Shown here one piece after another: positions 9,670-17,328 of a stretch of 27,730 nt of DNA (positions are counted from its first letter, which is position 1; every line of letters starts with the position of its first letter). Where the stretch lies: positions 1 to 27,730 of the forward strand of contig DCKU01000073.1 of assembly GCA_002320455.1 (NCBI GenBank). The letters run 5' to 3'. Source of the stretch: Salinisphaera sp. UBA1666. Lineage in GTDB: Bacteria; Pseudomonadota; Gammaproteobacteria; Nevskiales; Salinisphaeraceae. Made by a program: the position numbers and the translations under genes. The notes below the pieces were generated by a model. The model was not told where the DNA came from. It was given only the letters and a program-made list of their open reading frames with translations, and did not search any database.

Positions 9670-10890
9670 CTACGACGCCGAGCGGCGCTCGGCCTGCTTG
9701 CGCAGTTCCAGCTTGGCGATGGAATCCAGATGCACTTCGTCCGGGCCGTCCGCCAGGCGCAGGGTGCGTACGTTGGCCCAGGCATCGGCCAGGAACGTGT
9801 CCTGACAGACGCCCATCGCGCCGTGTGCCTGGATAGCACGGTCGATCACGCGCAGGGCCATCTCCGGGGCGATGACCTTGATCATGGCGATTTCCTGGCG
9901 GGCTTCCTTGTTGCCCACCTCGTCCATCATCTCGGCGGCCTTTAACGTCATCAGCCGGGCCTGATCAATCTCGATACGCGAGGTGGCGATCTGCTTGCGG
10001 ATCGAGTCGAAGTCGGCCAGCCGGCGGCCAAAGCTCTCGCGCGCTTCCACGCGTTCGCACATGGCTTCCAGGGCACGTTCGGCGATGCCGATGGTGCGCA
10101 TACAGTGATGAATACGCCCGGGGCCCAGCCGGCCCTGGGCGATCTCGAAGCCACGACCCTCGCCGAGGATCAGATTCTCGGCCGGCACGCGCACGTTGTC
10201 GTAGCTGATTTCGGCGTGCCCCTTGGGCGCATGGTCGTAGCCGAAGACGTGCAACGCGCGCTCGACGGTCACGCCGGGCGTATCCAGCGGCACGAGGATC
10301 ATTGATTGCTGCTTGTGGCGGGCCGCCGACGGGTCGGTCTTACCCATCACGATCGCAATCTTGCAATTGGTGGCCATGGCCCCGGAAGACCACCACTTGC
10401 GACCGTTGATCACGTAGTCGTCGCCGTCACGCTTGATCTCGGTGGCGATATTGGTGGCATCCGAAGAGGCCACGTCCGGCTCGGTCATGGAAAAGCAGGA
10501 CTTGATCTCACCGGCCAGAAGCGGGCTCAGCCAGCGCGTCTTCTGCTCTTCGCTGCCATAGCGGGCCAGTACTTCCATATTGCCGGTATCCGGCGCGCTA
10601 CAGTTGAACACCACCGGCGCAATCGACGAGCGACCCATGATTTCGCACAGATGCGCATAGTCGAAGTTCGACAGATTGGCCCCGTACTCCGACTCCGGAA
10701 GGAACAGATTCCACAGCCCTGCCGCCTTGGCCCGCGTCTTGAGCGCTTCAATGATCGGCGGCGGGCTCCAGCGGTTGGCCGCCTCGGCCAGCTGTTGCTC
10801 GTAGACCGCTTCAGCCGGATAGACATGAGCCGCCATGAAGGCCTCGACGTCGGCCTTGAGCGCCGCGGCGCGTTCGGATAGAGCCTGCAT
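9670..10890 (-). CDS. ACAD10/ACAD11-type acyl-CoA dehydrogenase (LvaC-like)
   Basis: This 406-residue protein is strikingly like the C-terminal half of human ACAD11: APDTGNMEVL (99-108), MTEPDVASSDATNI (from 135), GRKWWSSGA (163-171), RHKQQSMILVP, and GEGRGFEIAQGRLGPGRIHH. The C-terminal motif is LADGPDEVH instead of YEGT, also an ACAD11 trait. Members of this group act on 4-phosphorylated acyl-CoA made by a partner APH-fold kinase, eliminating phosphate to leave an enoyl-CoA. The kinase is encoded two genes downstream. I place the start at 10890, with AGAGGAG upstream; 10947 would add 19 residues. A candidate IclR-type operator lies 83 bases before the ATG. Confidence 0.92.
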   Translation of the reverse strand: MQALSERAAALKADVEAFMAAHVYPAEAVYEQQLAEAANRWSPPPIIEALKTRAKAAGLWNLFLPESEYGANLSNFDYAHLCEIMGRSSIAPVVFNCSAPDTGNMEVLARYGSEEQKTRWLSPLLAGEIKSCFSMTEPDVASSDATNIATEIKRDGDDYVINGRKWWSSGAMATNCKIAIVMGKTDPSAARHKQQSMILVPLDTPGVTVERALHVFGYDHAPKGHAEISYDNVRVPAENLILGEGRGFEIAQGRLGPGRIHHCMRTIGIAERALEAMCERVEARESFGRRLADFDSIRKQIATSRIEIDQARLMTLKAAEMMDEVGNKEARQEIAMIKVIAPEMALRVIDRAIQAHGAMGVCQDTFLADAWANVRTLRLADGPDEVHLDSIAKLELRKQAERRSAS

Positions 10891-10972
10891 GCGATCTCCT
10901 CTAGGGCACGTTCTCTCAGACGCGCCGAATGACATCGAATGTGGCACGCACCCTAGGGTGGGTCAACGAAAA

Positions 10973-10987
10973 TGAAACGCTATTCCA
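10973..10987. promoter_or_regulatory. Candidate IclR-family operator with TTGACC -35 candidate upstream of the ACAD11-like gene
   Basis: TGAAACGCTATTCCA matches the window's palindrome at 11 of 14 positions. Exactly six bases downstream on the minus strand is TTGACC (10961-10966), a plausible -35. The same six-base gap separates the perfect operator at 19651 from TTGACG on the plus strand. The -10 here is poor, which would suit an activated promoter. The site lies between the regulator gene and its likely first target. Confidence 0.5.
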
Positions 10988-11011
10988 CTAATGTCGAGTG
11001 GATGCAATGGG

Positions 11012-11836
11012 TCAAGCCGACTGCGACTCATCAGGGGCCAAGCCTTGACCGGTCAATAGCGCCTCGACCTGAGCGACCAGCGTCTTGAGCCGCGGGCCGA
11101 GATTATCGGTAAGCACATCCTGCGTCAGGCGCTGGGCGGCCCCGCCACAGTTGAAGGCCAGCATCCGCTGTTCGGCTTCCACATACAGCGGCACGCCTAC
11201 ACCGCTGATGTCCCGACTCCACTCGGCTCTAGAAGTACAAAAACCGTACTCGGCGTATTCGCGATAGGCGGCCTCGAGGCCGGCCTCCACGGCCGGCCAG
11301 TCGTCGGGATTATCGCGACGGATCGCCTCCAGATACGGCGCCCGGGCCTCGGGCGTCATGCCGGCCAGCAGGGCCCGGCCCATGGCCGACAGCCCGATCG
11401 GCACCCGCGAGCCGGTTTGCATGCGCAGGATGAGCGGCCCGGTGCCCTGGCAGCACTGGATATAAGTGATATGCGTGCTCTCCGGCGCGCCGAGGGCGAT
11501 CATGCAGTCGGTGGCCTCGGCCAGCTCTTGCATGAACGGCCGAGCCAGAGTGCTCACGCCTTCGCTGGCCAGGTAGCGATAGCCCAGATCCATCACGCCC
11601 GGACCCAGCCGATACCGCTCCAGATCGGGAATATAGAGCAGATACCCCAGCTGCGTGAGCGTTGCCGTGATGCGCGAGACCGTGGGCCGCGGGATGCCGG
11701 TGCGCTCGGCCAGTTCGGCGTTGCCTAGGTATTCAGCCCCGTTGCCGAAACAGCGAAGCAGCTCGAGCCCTCGCGCCAGCGCCGATATCTGCTGTGGCGC
11801 TTTGCCGGCGCCGCTCGTGTCTTTTCTGCTTGCCAT
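11012..11836 (-). CDS. IclR-family transcriptional regulator
   Basis: This 274-residue regulator has an N-terminal winged helix-turn-helix (about residues 18-80, with NAELAERTGIPRPTVSRITATL) and a C-terminal effector-binding domain containing LSAMGRALLAG and GVGVPLY. The ATG at 11836 gives the normal family length; an upstream in-frame ATG at 11929 would read 31 residues through the promoter. IclR proteins bind 14-15-base palindromes as dimers or tetramers and respond to small organic acids or their CoA esters. A palindrome overlaps this gene's own predicted transcription start, and similar ones precede several cluster operons, so it is probably the cluster's regulator. The effector is unknown. 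Confidence 0.92.
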   Translation of the reverse strand: MASRKDTSGAGKAPQQISALARGLELLRCFGNGAEYLGNAELAERTGIPRPTVSRITATLTQLGYLLYIPDLERYRLGPGVMDLGYRYLASEGVSTLARPFMQELAEATDCMIALGAPESTHITYIQCCQGTGPLILRMQTGSRVPIGLSAMGRALLAGMTPEARAPYLEAIRRDNPDDWPAVEAGLEAAYREYAEYGFCTSRAEWSRDISGVGVPLYVEAEQRMLAFNCGGAAQRLTQDVLTDNLGPRLKTLVAQVEALLTGQGLAPDESQSA

Positions 11837-11850
11837 TGCGGTATGAGTCG

Positions 11851-11864
11851 TCAAATGCGTTTGA
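11851..11864. promoter_or_regulatory. Candidate autoregulatory operator of the iclR-type gene
   Basis: TCAAATGCGTTTGA is a near-perfect 14-base palindrome resembling the cluster operator but one base shorter. It covers the expected transcription start of the promoter at 11871-11899 and ends 15 bases before the regulator ATG. That position suits autorepression. Confidence 0.45.
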
Positions 11865-11870
11865 ACAAAG

Positions 11871-11899
11871 ATTAAAAAGCGATCGACGGCGGGGTTGAA
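11871..11899 (-). promoter_or_regulatory. Sigma70-like promoter of the iclR-type gene
   Basis: On the minus strand, TTCAAC (11894-11899) and TTTAAT (11871-11876) are separated by exactly 17 bases. The -10 matches TATAAT at 5 of 6 positions. The predicted start falls near 11864, inside the palindrome. Confidence 0.5.
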
Positions 11900-11959
11900 C
11901 AGCTCCCGAGCATACGAAAAGCGTGTCACAACGCCAACGCCGGCCGCCCATCAGCGCAT

Positions 11960-12934
11960 CTACGGCATGGCAACCAACAACGAGGTCGGCCGGACATCGG
12001 CCGCATCGACGGCGCGGGCCACGCTGGTCTCATCGCCCAGCAGCTGCACGATCTCCAGCTGGCCGTCAGCTTGTCCGGGCTCCCACACCACGGGCTGGCC
12101 GGCCGGGCCGCGGACCAGCTCGCCCTGGTTATGAACCGCCAGACGATCGCCCACCTGAAGCCCCGACGCTGCCCCGGCCGCCAGATAATAACGGCGATCT
12201 CGCTCGGCAAAGCTGCGGGTAAACCAGGGCGCGACATCGACGCGGCGCCGGGCGGCCGCGCTCACGCGAGCCAGGCTGTCCTCGGCTGCAGGCATTGCCA
12301 CCTCATTCGCGGGATATCGGGCACCGAACTGGGTGTCGTAGGTTTCCAGCGCAAGCTGTTCATTACCGGCCGGGCGGGCCACGATCAACAACCGAGGCGC
12401 CGGATAGCGTGCCAGGCTGGCCAGACAGGCCGGGCGCGTGATCTCGGCACATCCGGGCGCGTCACCCACGGCGTCACGCAGCGCCCCCGGCGGGATCACC
12501 ACGAAACCCGCCGCCGAAAGTTGTCGCGCCAGCGCAGCCAGCGCCGGCGGCTCGGGCCGATCGGCCGGCCAGTGGATCGCCACCGACGCGTGCAACGCAT
12601 CGCCGGCCGCGCCAGCCGCTGGCTGCACGATGGCCGGCGTACCGGCATAGGGCGTCATGGGCTCGTCCCCCGGCGCCGGGGCGAGCGAGTCGGCCGAGGC
12701 CTCGGCAGATGGCGGCGCCTGCGGCTCCGACGCCTTGGCGCGCTGGAATTTATCGCCGAGGCGTTCCCAGAACGGGGTGCCCCAGTCCGGGCTTTCATAG
12801 CCAAACGCGCTCTGTGAATCGGCTAGCGCCAGCGACGCCTCCGCGTCGTCAGGGCTGGCCGGGCCGTTGGCGGCGCAGCCCGCCGAGATGACGGCCGCGA
12901 TCAGAATAGCGGCCCGAGCAGCTGATCTATGCAT
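11960..12934 (-). CDS. Predicted lipoprotein of unknown function
   Basis: This 324-residue protein has a short signal peptide ending in the lipobox VISAGC (cysteine 20). Residue +2 is alanine, so outer-membrane sorting is likely. About 100 residues rich in A, P, S and E follow. A region then has alternating strands and helices, and the C-terminal part (SGLQVGDRLAVHNQGE onward) vaguely resembles the beta-rich C-terminal domain of FlgT-like proteins; I do not trust that enough to name it. The start lies 9 bases after the porin stop with AGGGG upstream, so the two are co-translated. It may be a periplasmic partner of the outer-membrane protein or of the ABC importer. No enzyme motif is seen. Confidence 0.8.
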   Translation of the reverse strand: MHRSAARAAILIAAVISAGCAANGPASPDDAEASLALADSQSAFGYESPDWGTPFWERLGDKFQRAKASEPQAPPSAEASADSLAPAPGDEPMTPYAGTPAIVQPAAGAAGDALHASVAIHWPADRPEPPALAALARQLSAAGFVVIPPGALRDAVGDAPGCAEITRPACLASLARYPAPRLLIVARPAGNEQLALETYDTQFGARYPANEVAMPAAEDSLARVSAAARRRVDVAPWFTRSFAERDRRYYLAAGAASGLQVGDRLAVHNQGELVRGPAGQPVVWEPGQADGQLEIVQLLGDETSVARAVDAADVRPTSLLVAMP

Positions 12935-12943
12935 GACGATCCC

Positions 12944-14359
12944 CTAAAACTCGACGCCGATATTCAGGCTGGTGGCAAACACGTGGCTATCGGCCAGGTT
13001 AGAGCCGCTGATACTACCGATGAGCGAGTTGCCCTGCGGGAAGATCGCGTCGTTGGTGTCGACCCAGCCCGCGGTGAACCAGGTGCGGAACACCGAGTTG
13101 TACTGATAGGAGGCCTCGAAGTCGTAGACCATGCTGGTATCGCTCTGGCCGCCGGCGCTATCAGGGATACTGATGTTCAGCGCCCCGACGGAGGCGCCGA
13201 GCGCCAGCTTGTCGGTCAGCTCGACGGTGCCGTTGGCCACGAAGAAGTTCTGATTGAAGTTCTTGACCCCAAAGGCGCGTCCTACCGAGTACACGCTAGT
13301 CGGGTTGGCCGTGGACTCCGGGTTGGAGTTGATGGTCGAGGTATAGGTATCGAAGCCGGTCGACAGATAGCCCCCGTCTTGGGTGCCGATGTACTGCGCG
13401 CGCAGGGCATAGCGATCGAACTCGGTGCCGATCCGGAAATACTCGGCCCAGCCGGTGTCGGTCAAGAAATCCTCGCGGCCGGGGGTGGTGTCGTTATCCA
13501 CGCTGCCGTCAAAAAATACGTTGGCCCCTAGTTCAATATCAAACATGCCCAGAGAGCCCGTCGCGTAAGGCGAGGCGGCATATCCGCCGTCCAGCACATA
13601 AGGCGCGCCCGAGGTCACCCCGCCGGGCGCATCGGTACTTTGCTGAACGTCAGAGCCCGGCAGAAACGCGTAGTCGGAGAGCTGGCCTTCATAGTTTTCG
13701 TTGTAGTGCAGAAACAACGCGCCCAGGTTCCAGCCCGACTGGCCCAGCGGCGAGACAAAGCCGGCCAGGAACTGATCACCGTTGTCGATATTGGCAAAAG
13801 AGGCGTTGTCCTGGCGCCGGTCGTAGAGCACGAACGCGTTGACCGGGCCAATGCTGCGCGCCGCGAAGATGCGATCGCGCCGGTCGTCGCAGACCAGAAA
13901 ACAGTTGCTCCAGTTGGCTTCTTGCCGCCCCACGCGCAGCAGCGTCTTGCCGATCGGAATCTGCACGAAGCCCAGGTCCAGACGCACGGTGTCGCCGGTG
14001 TTGTTGACGTTGAAGGCCCGCTGGGCGGTCGGCGAATACTGGCGCTCGTCGCCCGTCCAGCGATCACCCGACAGCTCCACGCGGGTGATGACCTGCACCC
14101 CGGTTTCTTCGTGCTTGAAGTCGGCCTCGACCCGCAGATACTGGGCAAACCCCTGATCGCTGTCGGTAAAACCGGCGGTGTCGTTGTCGAACGCGTTGGA
14201 ATCGACATAGAACGTAGTGGCCCGATAATCCACGCCGAAATCTGTCTGTATGGCAGCCGCCGGCTGCGCGCCGATGCCCGCAGCCAGCACGAGTGCGCAT
14301 GCGCTCGTGGCCCGGCGGAACAAAGCTCCCTGCCGAACCTGTGTTTTGAAGTCGCTCAT
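12944..14359 (-). CDS. Outer-membrane beta-barrel protein (porin-like)
   Basis: This 471-residue protein has a signal peptide with a hydrophobic core at about 20-36 (CALVLAAGIGAQPAAA). Many alternating aromatic/hydrophobic strands follow, and it ends in the outer-membrane sorting signature NIGVEF with terminal phenylalanine. Turns are rich in D, N, G and S. The segment LLRVGRQEANW is reminiscent of alginate-export/DUF1302-type barrels, but I cannot assign the family securely. A cysteine pair (NCFLVCDD) probably forms a disulfide in a loop. It sits between the binding-protein gene and a lipoprotein gene, so it is the likely outer-membrane entry route for the acid that the ABC system imports. 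The organisation is similar in spirit to DcaP beside adipate genes. Confidence 0.83.
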   Translation of the reverse strand: MSDFKTQVRQGALFRRATSACALVLAAGIGAQPAAAIQTDFGVDYRATTFYVDSNAFDNDTAGFTDSDQGFAQYLRVEADFKHEETGVQVITRVELSGDRWTGDERQYSPTAQRAFNVNNTGDTVRLDLGFVQIPIGKTLLRVGRQEANWSNCFLVCDDRRDRIFAARSIGPVNAFVLYDRRQDNASFANIDNGDQFLAGFVSPLGQSGWNLGALFLHYNENYEGQLSDYAFLPGSDVQQSTDAPGGVTSGAPYVLDGGYAASPYATGSLGMFDIELGANVFFDGSVDNDTTPGREDFLTDTGWAEYFRIGTEFDRYALRAQYIGTQDGGYLSTGFDTYTSTINSNPESTANPTSVYSVGRAFGVKNFNQNFFVANGTVELTDKLALGASVGALNISIPDSAGGQSDTSMVYDFEASYQYNSVFRTWFTAGWVDTNDAIFPQGNSLIGSISGSNLADSHVFATSLNIGVEF

Positions 14360-14622
14360 CCCTGCTCTCCACTCGCTATTGTCCGCATCGAAGACACACG
14401 CCGAGCCCCACGCATTCTGGAATGCGTAAGCGCCGGTTATCGTCGATGGGCCCCTTTTTGATGACGGCTCGGTCGGCCGAGCCCCTTATCGCCCCGCCGC
14501 GGTGCGGCGAGGTTCATCGGTCACGCACCGGGCGCTGATGGTGGCCCGGGCCTGACATCGTTTGAGACGCCTGCAGCTTTCGGTGTGTTACCGAGCCCTT
14601 GCTGCAAGCGCCCCGTCTGGGT
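14360..14622. other. Intergenic gap with several hairpins between binding-protein and porin genes
   Basis: No gene is seen. Perfect stems occur at 14410-14427 (CGCATTC paired with GAATGCG) and 14466-14483 (7 bp, loop TCGG), and a GC-rich stem lies around 14495-14509. None is followed by a T-run in the minus-strand direction, so they are not clear terminators. They may tune expression between the importer and the porin genes, or be short REP-like units. Confidence 0.5.
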
Positions 14623-15792
14623 TTACTCCATGTCCGAGCCTTGAGTGATGACCACCTTGCCGTCGGTGACTTCGGCAATGCGGACATCAATGGCCAGGTT
14701 GCCGTCGTCGGTCATGTGGGTGACGGCAAACGGGTTGTGCTTGGGATCAACCTGTTTGAGGGCCTTGGGAAAAGCCGCCCGAATCGCCTTCGGATCATCG
14801 ACCGTGCCGGCGGTTTCCATCGCGCGGGCCAACAGATACATCGCGAAGTAGTTATAGGCCGTTTCGGCGGTCGGCACGTTGTCGTGGTTTTTCCCATACA
14901 GCTTGATGAAGGACTTGGCGCCTTCGGTGTCCATATAGGTCAGCGGCGCGACGCCCACGGCTCCTTCCAGGGCATCCATACCGCCGGCCACACGGGCCAC
15001 CTCACTGATCTTGGCCTGGTCCATGATGACGAAGCCGCCCTCGAAACCGAGCTCTCGTGCCTGGCGGACCACCAGCCCGGTCGGCTCGGAGGCTCCGCCG
15101 ATGAACAGCACGTCGGGATCGGCGGCCAGCGCCTTGCTCACGCCGGTATAGAAATCCGCGGACTTGTTGTAGTCCATGGGGGTGTCGGCCACGACCGTGC
15201 CGCCGGCTTTCTTCCAGGCCGGCACGAAGGCCTTGGTCCAGTATTTGGCGTAGTCGTGGGTGGCGTTGGCGATCGCCAGTTTCGGGCCGAAACGCGCCAT
15301 AGTGGTTTCGGCAAACGGCTCGACGTAGTCGGTGAAGTTCGGAGGAATCTTGACCGTGAGCTTGTTGCCCTTGGCGGTCACCTCGGGAATCGAGGTATAC
15401 GACATCACCAGGAAGTTGTCGCGCTCGTTGAAGGCCTGCAGCGCGAATGTACCGCCCGAGTGGGGCGTAAAGACCACGGGGGCACCGTATTGCTGGACCA
15501 GCCGCTTGCCGTTGACGGCAGAGCGGCTGGGCGCATACATGTCGTCCAGGCTGATCAGGTTGATGTCATAGCTTTTGCCATCGACGGTGATCCCGCCGCT
15601 GTCGTTAATTTCGGCGCTGGCCATCTTCAGGCCTTCAAGCGTGTTCTGGCCGTAGAGCGCGGCCCCGCCCGACAGCGGCCCGGTGAAGCCGATATTGACT
15701 TCGGCGGCCAGGCCGGCCCCTGTGCCGGCCAGCGTTACGGCGGCCGCCAGGCCGATACCGGCGAAGCGATTGATAAGCGTGTTGCAGGACAT
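14623..15792 (-). CDS. Periplasmic ligand-binding protein of a HAAT-family ABC importer
   Basis: This 389-residue type I periplasmic binding protein of the Leu/Ile/Val-binding (Peripla_BP_6) family has a signal peptide ending about residue 30 (GAGLAA before EVNIGFTGPLSG). Typical motifs follow: GPLSGGAALYGQNTLEGLKM, VFTPHSGGTFALQAFNE and LARAMETAGTVDDPKAIRAA. The ATG has GAGGAG upstream. It is the last gene of the livHMGF run, 77 bases after livF. Members of this family bind amino acids but also aromatic and aliphatic acids, so the cluster content favours the organic acid that the downstream enzymes degrade. The specificity is inference. Confidence 0.92.
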   Translation of the reverse strand: MSCNTLINRFAGIGLAAAVTLAGTGAGLAAEVNIGFTGPLSGGAALYGQNTLEGLKMASAEINDSGGITVDGKSYDINLISLDDMYAPSRSAVNGKRLVQQYGAPVVFTPHSGGTFALQAFNERDNFLVMSYTSIPEVTAKGNKLTVKIPPNFTDYVEPFAETTMARFGPKLAIANATHDYAKYWTKAFVPAWKKAGGTVVADTPMDYNKSADFYTGVSKALAADPDVLFIGGASEPTGLVVRQARELGFEGGFVIMDQAKISEVARVAGGMDALEGAVGVAPLTYMDTEGAKSFIKLYGKNHDNVPTAETAYNYFAMYLLARAMETAGTVDDPKAIRAAFPKALKQVDPKHNPFAVTHMTDDGNLAIDVRIAEVTDGKVVITQGSDME

Positions 15793-15869
15793 GGGGTCTC
15801 CTCGTCGTCGCGGTGCGCTGTAGCGCGTGCTTGTTATGTCGTGGTCTGCGGTATCCCGGTGCCGTTGGT

Positions 15870-16577
15870 TCAGGCGCCGATATAAGCCTTGCGTACGGCT
15901 TCGTTGCCCAACATCGCCTCGCGATCGCCCTCCAGCGTGAGACGGCCGTTTTCAATCACATAGGCCCGGCTTGCGATCTTGAGCGCGGCGTAGGCGTTCT
16001 GCTCGGCCAGCAGGACCGTGGTACCGGCCGCATTGATCTCGCGCACCGTGTCGAAAACCTGCTTGACCACCAGCGGGGCTAGGCCCAGGGAAGGCTCATC
16101 GAGCATCAGGAGCCTAGGTCTGCCCATTAGGGCCCGGCCGATAGCCACCATCTGCTGCTGGCCGCCGGACAACGAACCGGCAGCCTCATGCTTCTTCTCG
16201 GCGAGGATTGGAAACATCGACAAGATGCCGTCCAGGGTCGTCTGCATGGCCCGCTTGTCAGCGCGATGTACATAGCCGCCCAGCCAGAGATTTTTCAGCA
16301 CCGACATGTCGGGAAACAGCTTGCGCCCTTCCGGGCACTGCACGACGCCGCGGGCCACCAGCGCCGAAGGCTTGGCACCGGTCATGTCGCGCCCGTCCAC
16401 GTTGATACGCCCCGCACTGGGCCGATGCAGCCCGCTGATAGCGTTGAACAGCGTCGTCTTGCCGGCGCCGTTGGCGCCCAGCAGCACGACCAGTTCACCG
16501 GCGGCGATGTCCATGTCGATAGCGTCCAGCGCTTTGAAGCTGCCGTAGCAGACGTCTACCCGATCAAGCCTCAGCAT
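15870..16577 (-). CDS. livF: HAAT-family ABC importer ATPase, LivF type
   Basis: This 235-residue ATPase has Walker A GANGAGKT (34-41), signature LSGGQQQ (136-142) and Walker B LLMLDEP (156-162), plus the LivF-typical CPEGRKLFPDMSVLKNL segment. It overlaps the end of livG by 14 bases. With LivG it would power uptake through LivH/LivM. All catalytic motifs are intact. Confidence 0.93.
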   Translation of the reverse strand: MLRLDRVDVCYGSFKALDAIDMDIAAGELVVLLGANGAGKTTLFNAISGLHRPSAGRINVDGRDMTGAKPSALVARGVVQCPEGRKLFPDMSVLKNLWLGGYVHRADKRAMQTTLDGILSMFPILAEKKHEAAGSLSGGQQQMVAIGRALMGRPRLLMLDEPSLGLAPLVVKQVFDTVREINAAGTTVLLAEQNAYAALKIASRAYVIENGRLTLEGDREAMLGNEAVRKAYIGA

Positions 16578-17328
16578 GTTCGGCTCCTAGATAGGCCTCG
16601 ATGACGGCCGGATCGTTGCGGATCTCGTTCGGTGGCCCGTCGGCGATCTTGGCGCCGTGGTCGAGCACGACAATCCGGTCGGCGATGGACATGATCATGT
16701 CCATCTTGTGCTCGATCAGGCATACGGTGATGTCGTGCTTGACCATCTTGTGGATGAGCGCGACCAGGCCGTCGGTTTCGCCCGGGTTGACCCCGCCGGC
16801 TGGCTCATCGAGCAGCACGATCTTGGGCTCGGTCGCTAGCGCCAGTGCAAAAGCGATACGTTTACGCTCTTCCTGACTGGTATCGGCGATCATCCGATCG
16901 CCGATCGCCGACAGGCCTACGAAATCCAGCACTTCGGCGGCCTTGTCGCGACAGGCGGCCTCGGCGCGTCGGTGCCGGGGGGTGTGCAACAACACGTCCC
17001 ATAAACGCGACCCCGTACGCAGGCGATGGCCGATGATCAGGTTGTCCAGCACGCTGGATTCCTCGAACAGCATCGTGGTCTGGAACGTGCGCGCGATGCC
17101 GGCTCGGGCGATGGCATCCGGGGCCATGCCGGCAATGTCGTTGCCTTCGAAGCGGATCTCACCGGCCGTCGGGCGCGCGGCACCGGCTACCAGGTTGAAA
17201 AACGTGGTCTTGCCGGCGCCGTTGGGCCCGATAATGGCGTTGATCGCCCCGCGCTCGAAGGAGGTGGTGACGTTGTCGACGGCGGTCAGCCCGCCGTATT
17301 GCTTCGTCAGACCGTTGATTTCAAGCAT
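16564..17328 (-). CDS. livG: HAAT-family ABC importer ATPase, LivG type, with unusual signature motif
   Basis: This 254-residue ATPase has Walker A GPNGAGKT (34-41), the LivG-typical GIARTFQ, and Walker B IVLLDEP (170-176), ending with the LivG-like PAVIEAYLG. The ABC signature expected before Walker B (LSGGQ, or LxYGQ in LivG) is replaced by ADTSQEERKRIA (148-159), so serine replaces the conserved glycine before Q. The rest is normal. Its start overlaps livM by 8 bases. It pairs with LivF, whose signature is canonical, so one composite ATP site may be weakened. A base-call error is unlikely because the frame is intact. Confidence 0.92.
   Translation of the reverse strand: MLEINGLTKQYGGLTAVDNVTTSFERGAINAIIGPNGAGKTTFFNLVAGAARPTAGEIRFEGNDIAGMAPDAIARAGIARTFQTTMLFEESSVLDNLIIGHRLRTGSRLWDVLLHTPRHRRAEAACRDKAAEVLDFVGLSAIGDRMIADTSQEERKRIAFALALATEPKIVLLDEPAGGVNPGETDGLVALIHKMVKHDITVCLIEHKMDMIMSIADRIVVLDHGAKIADGPPNEIRNDPAVIEAYLGAEHAEA

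Noticed and set aside
14410..14483. Two hairpins considered as rho-independent terminators after the binding-protein gene
   Set aside because: Neither is followed by a T-run on the minus strand; kept only as hairpins in the gap description.
14599..15885. 428-residue open frame on the plus strand across the binding-protein gene
   Set aside because: It is a shadow of a well-supported minus-strand gene; the same applies to long plus-strand frames at 1689-2813 and 7554-8747.
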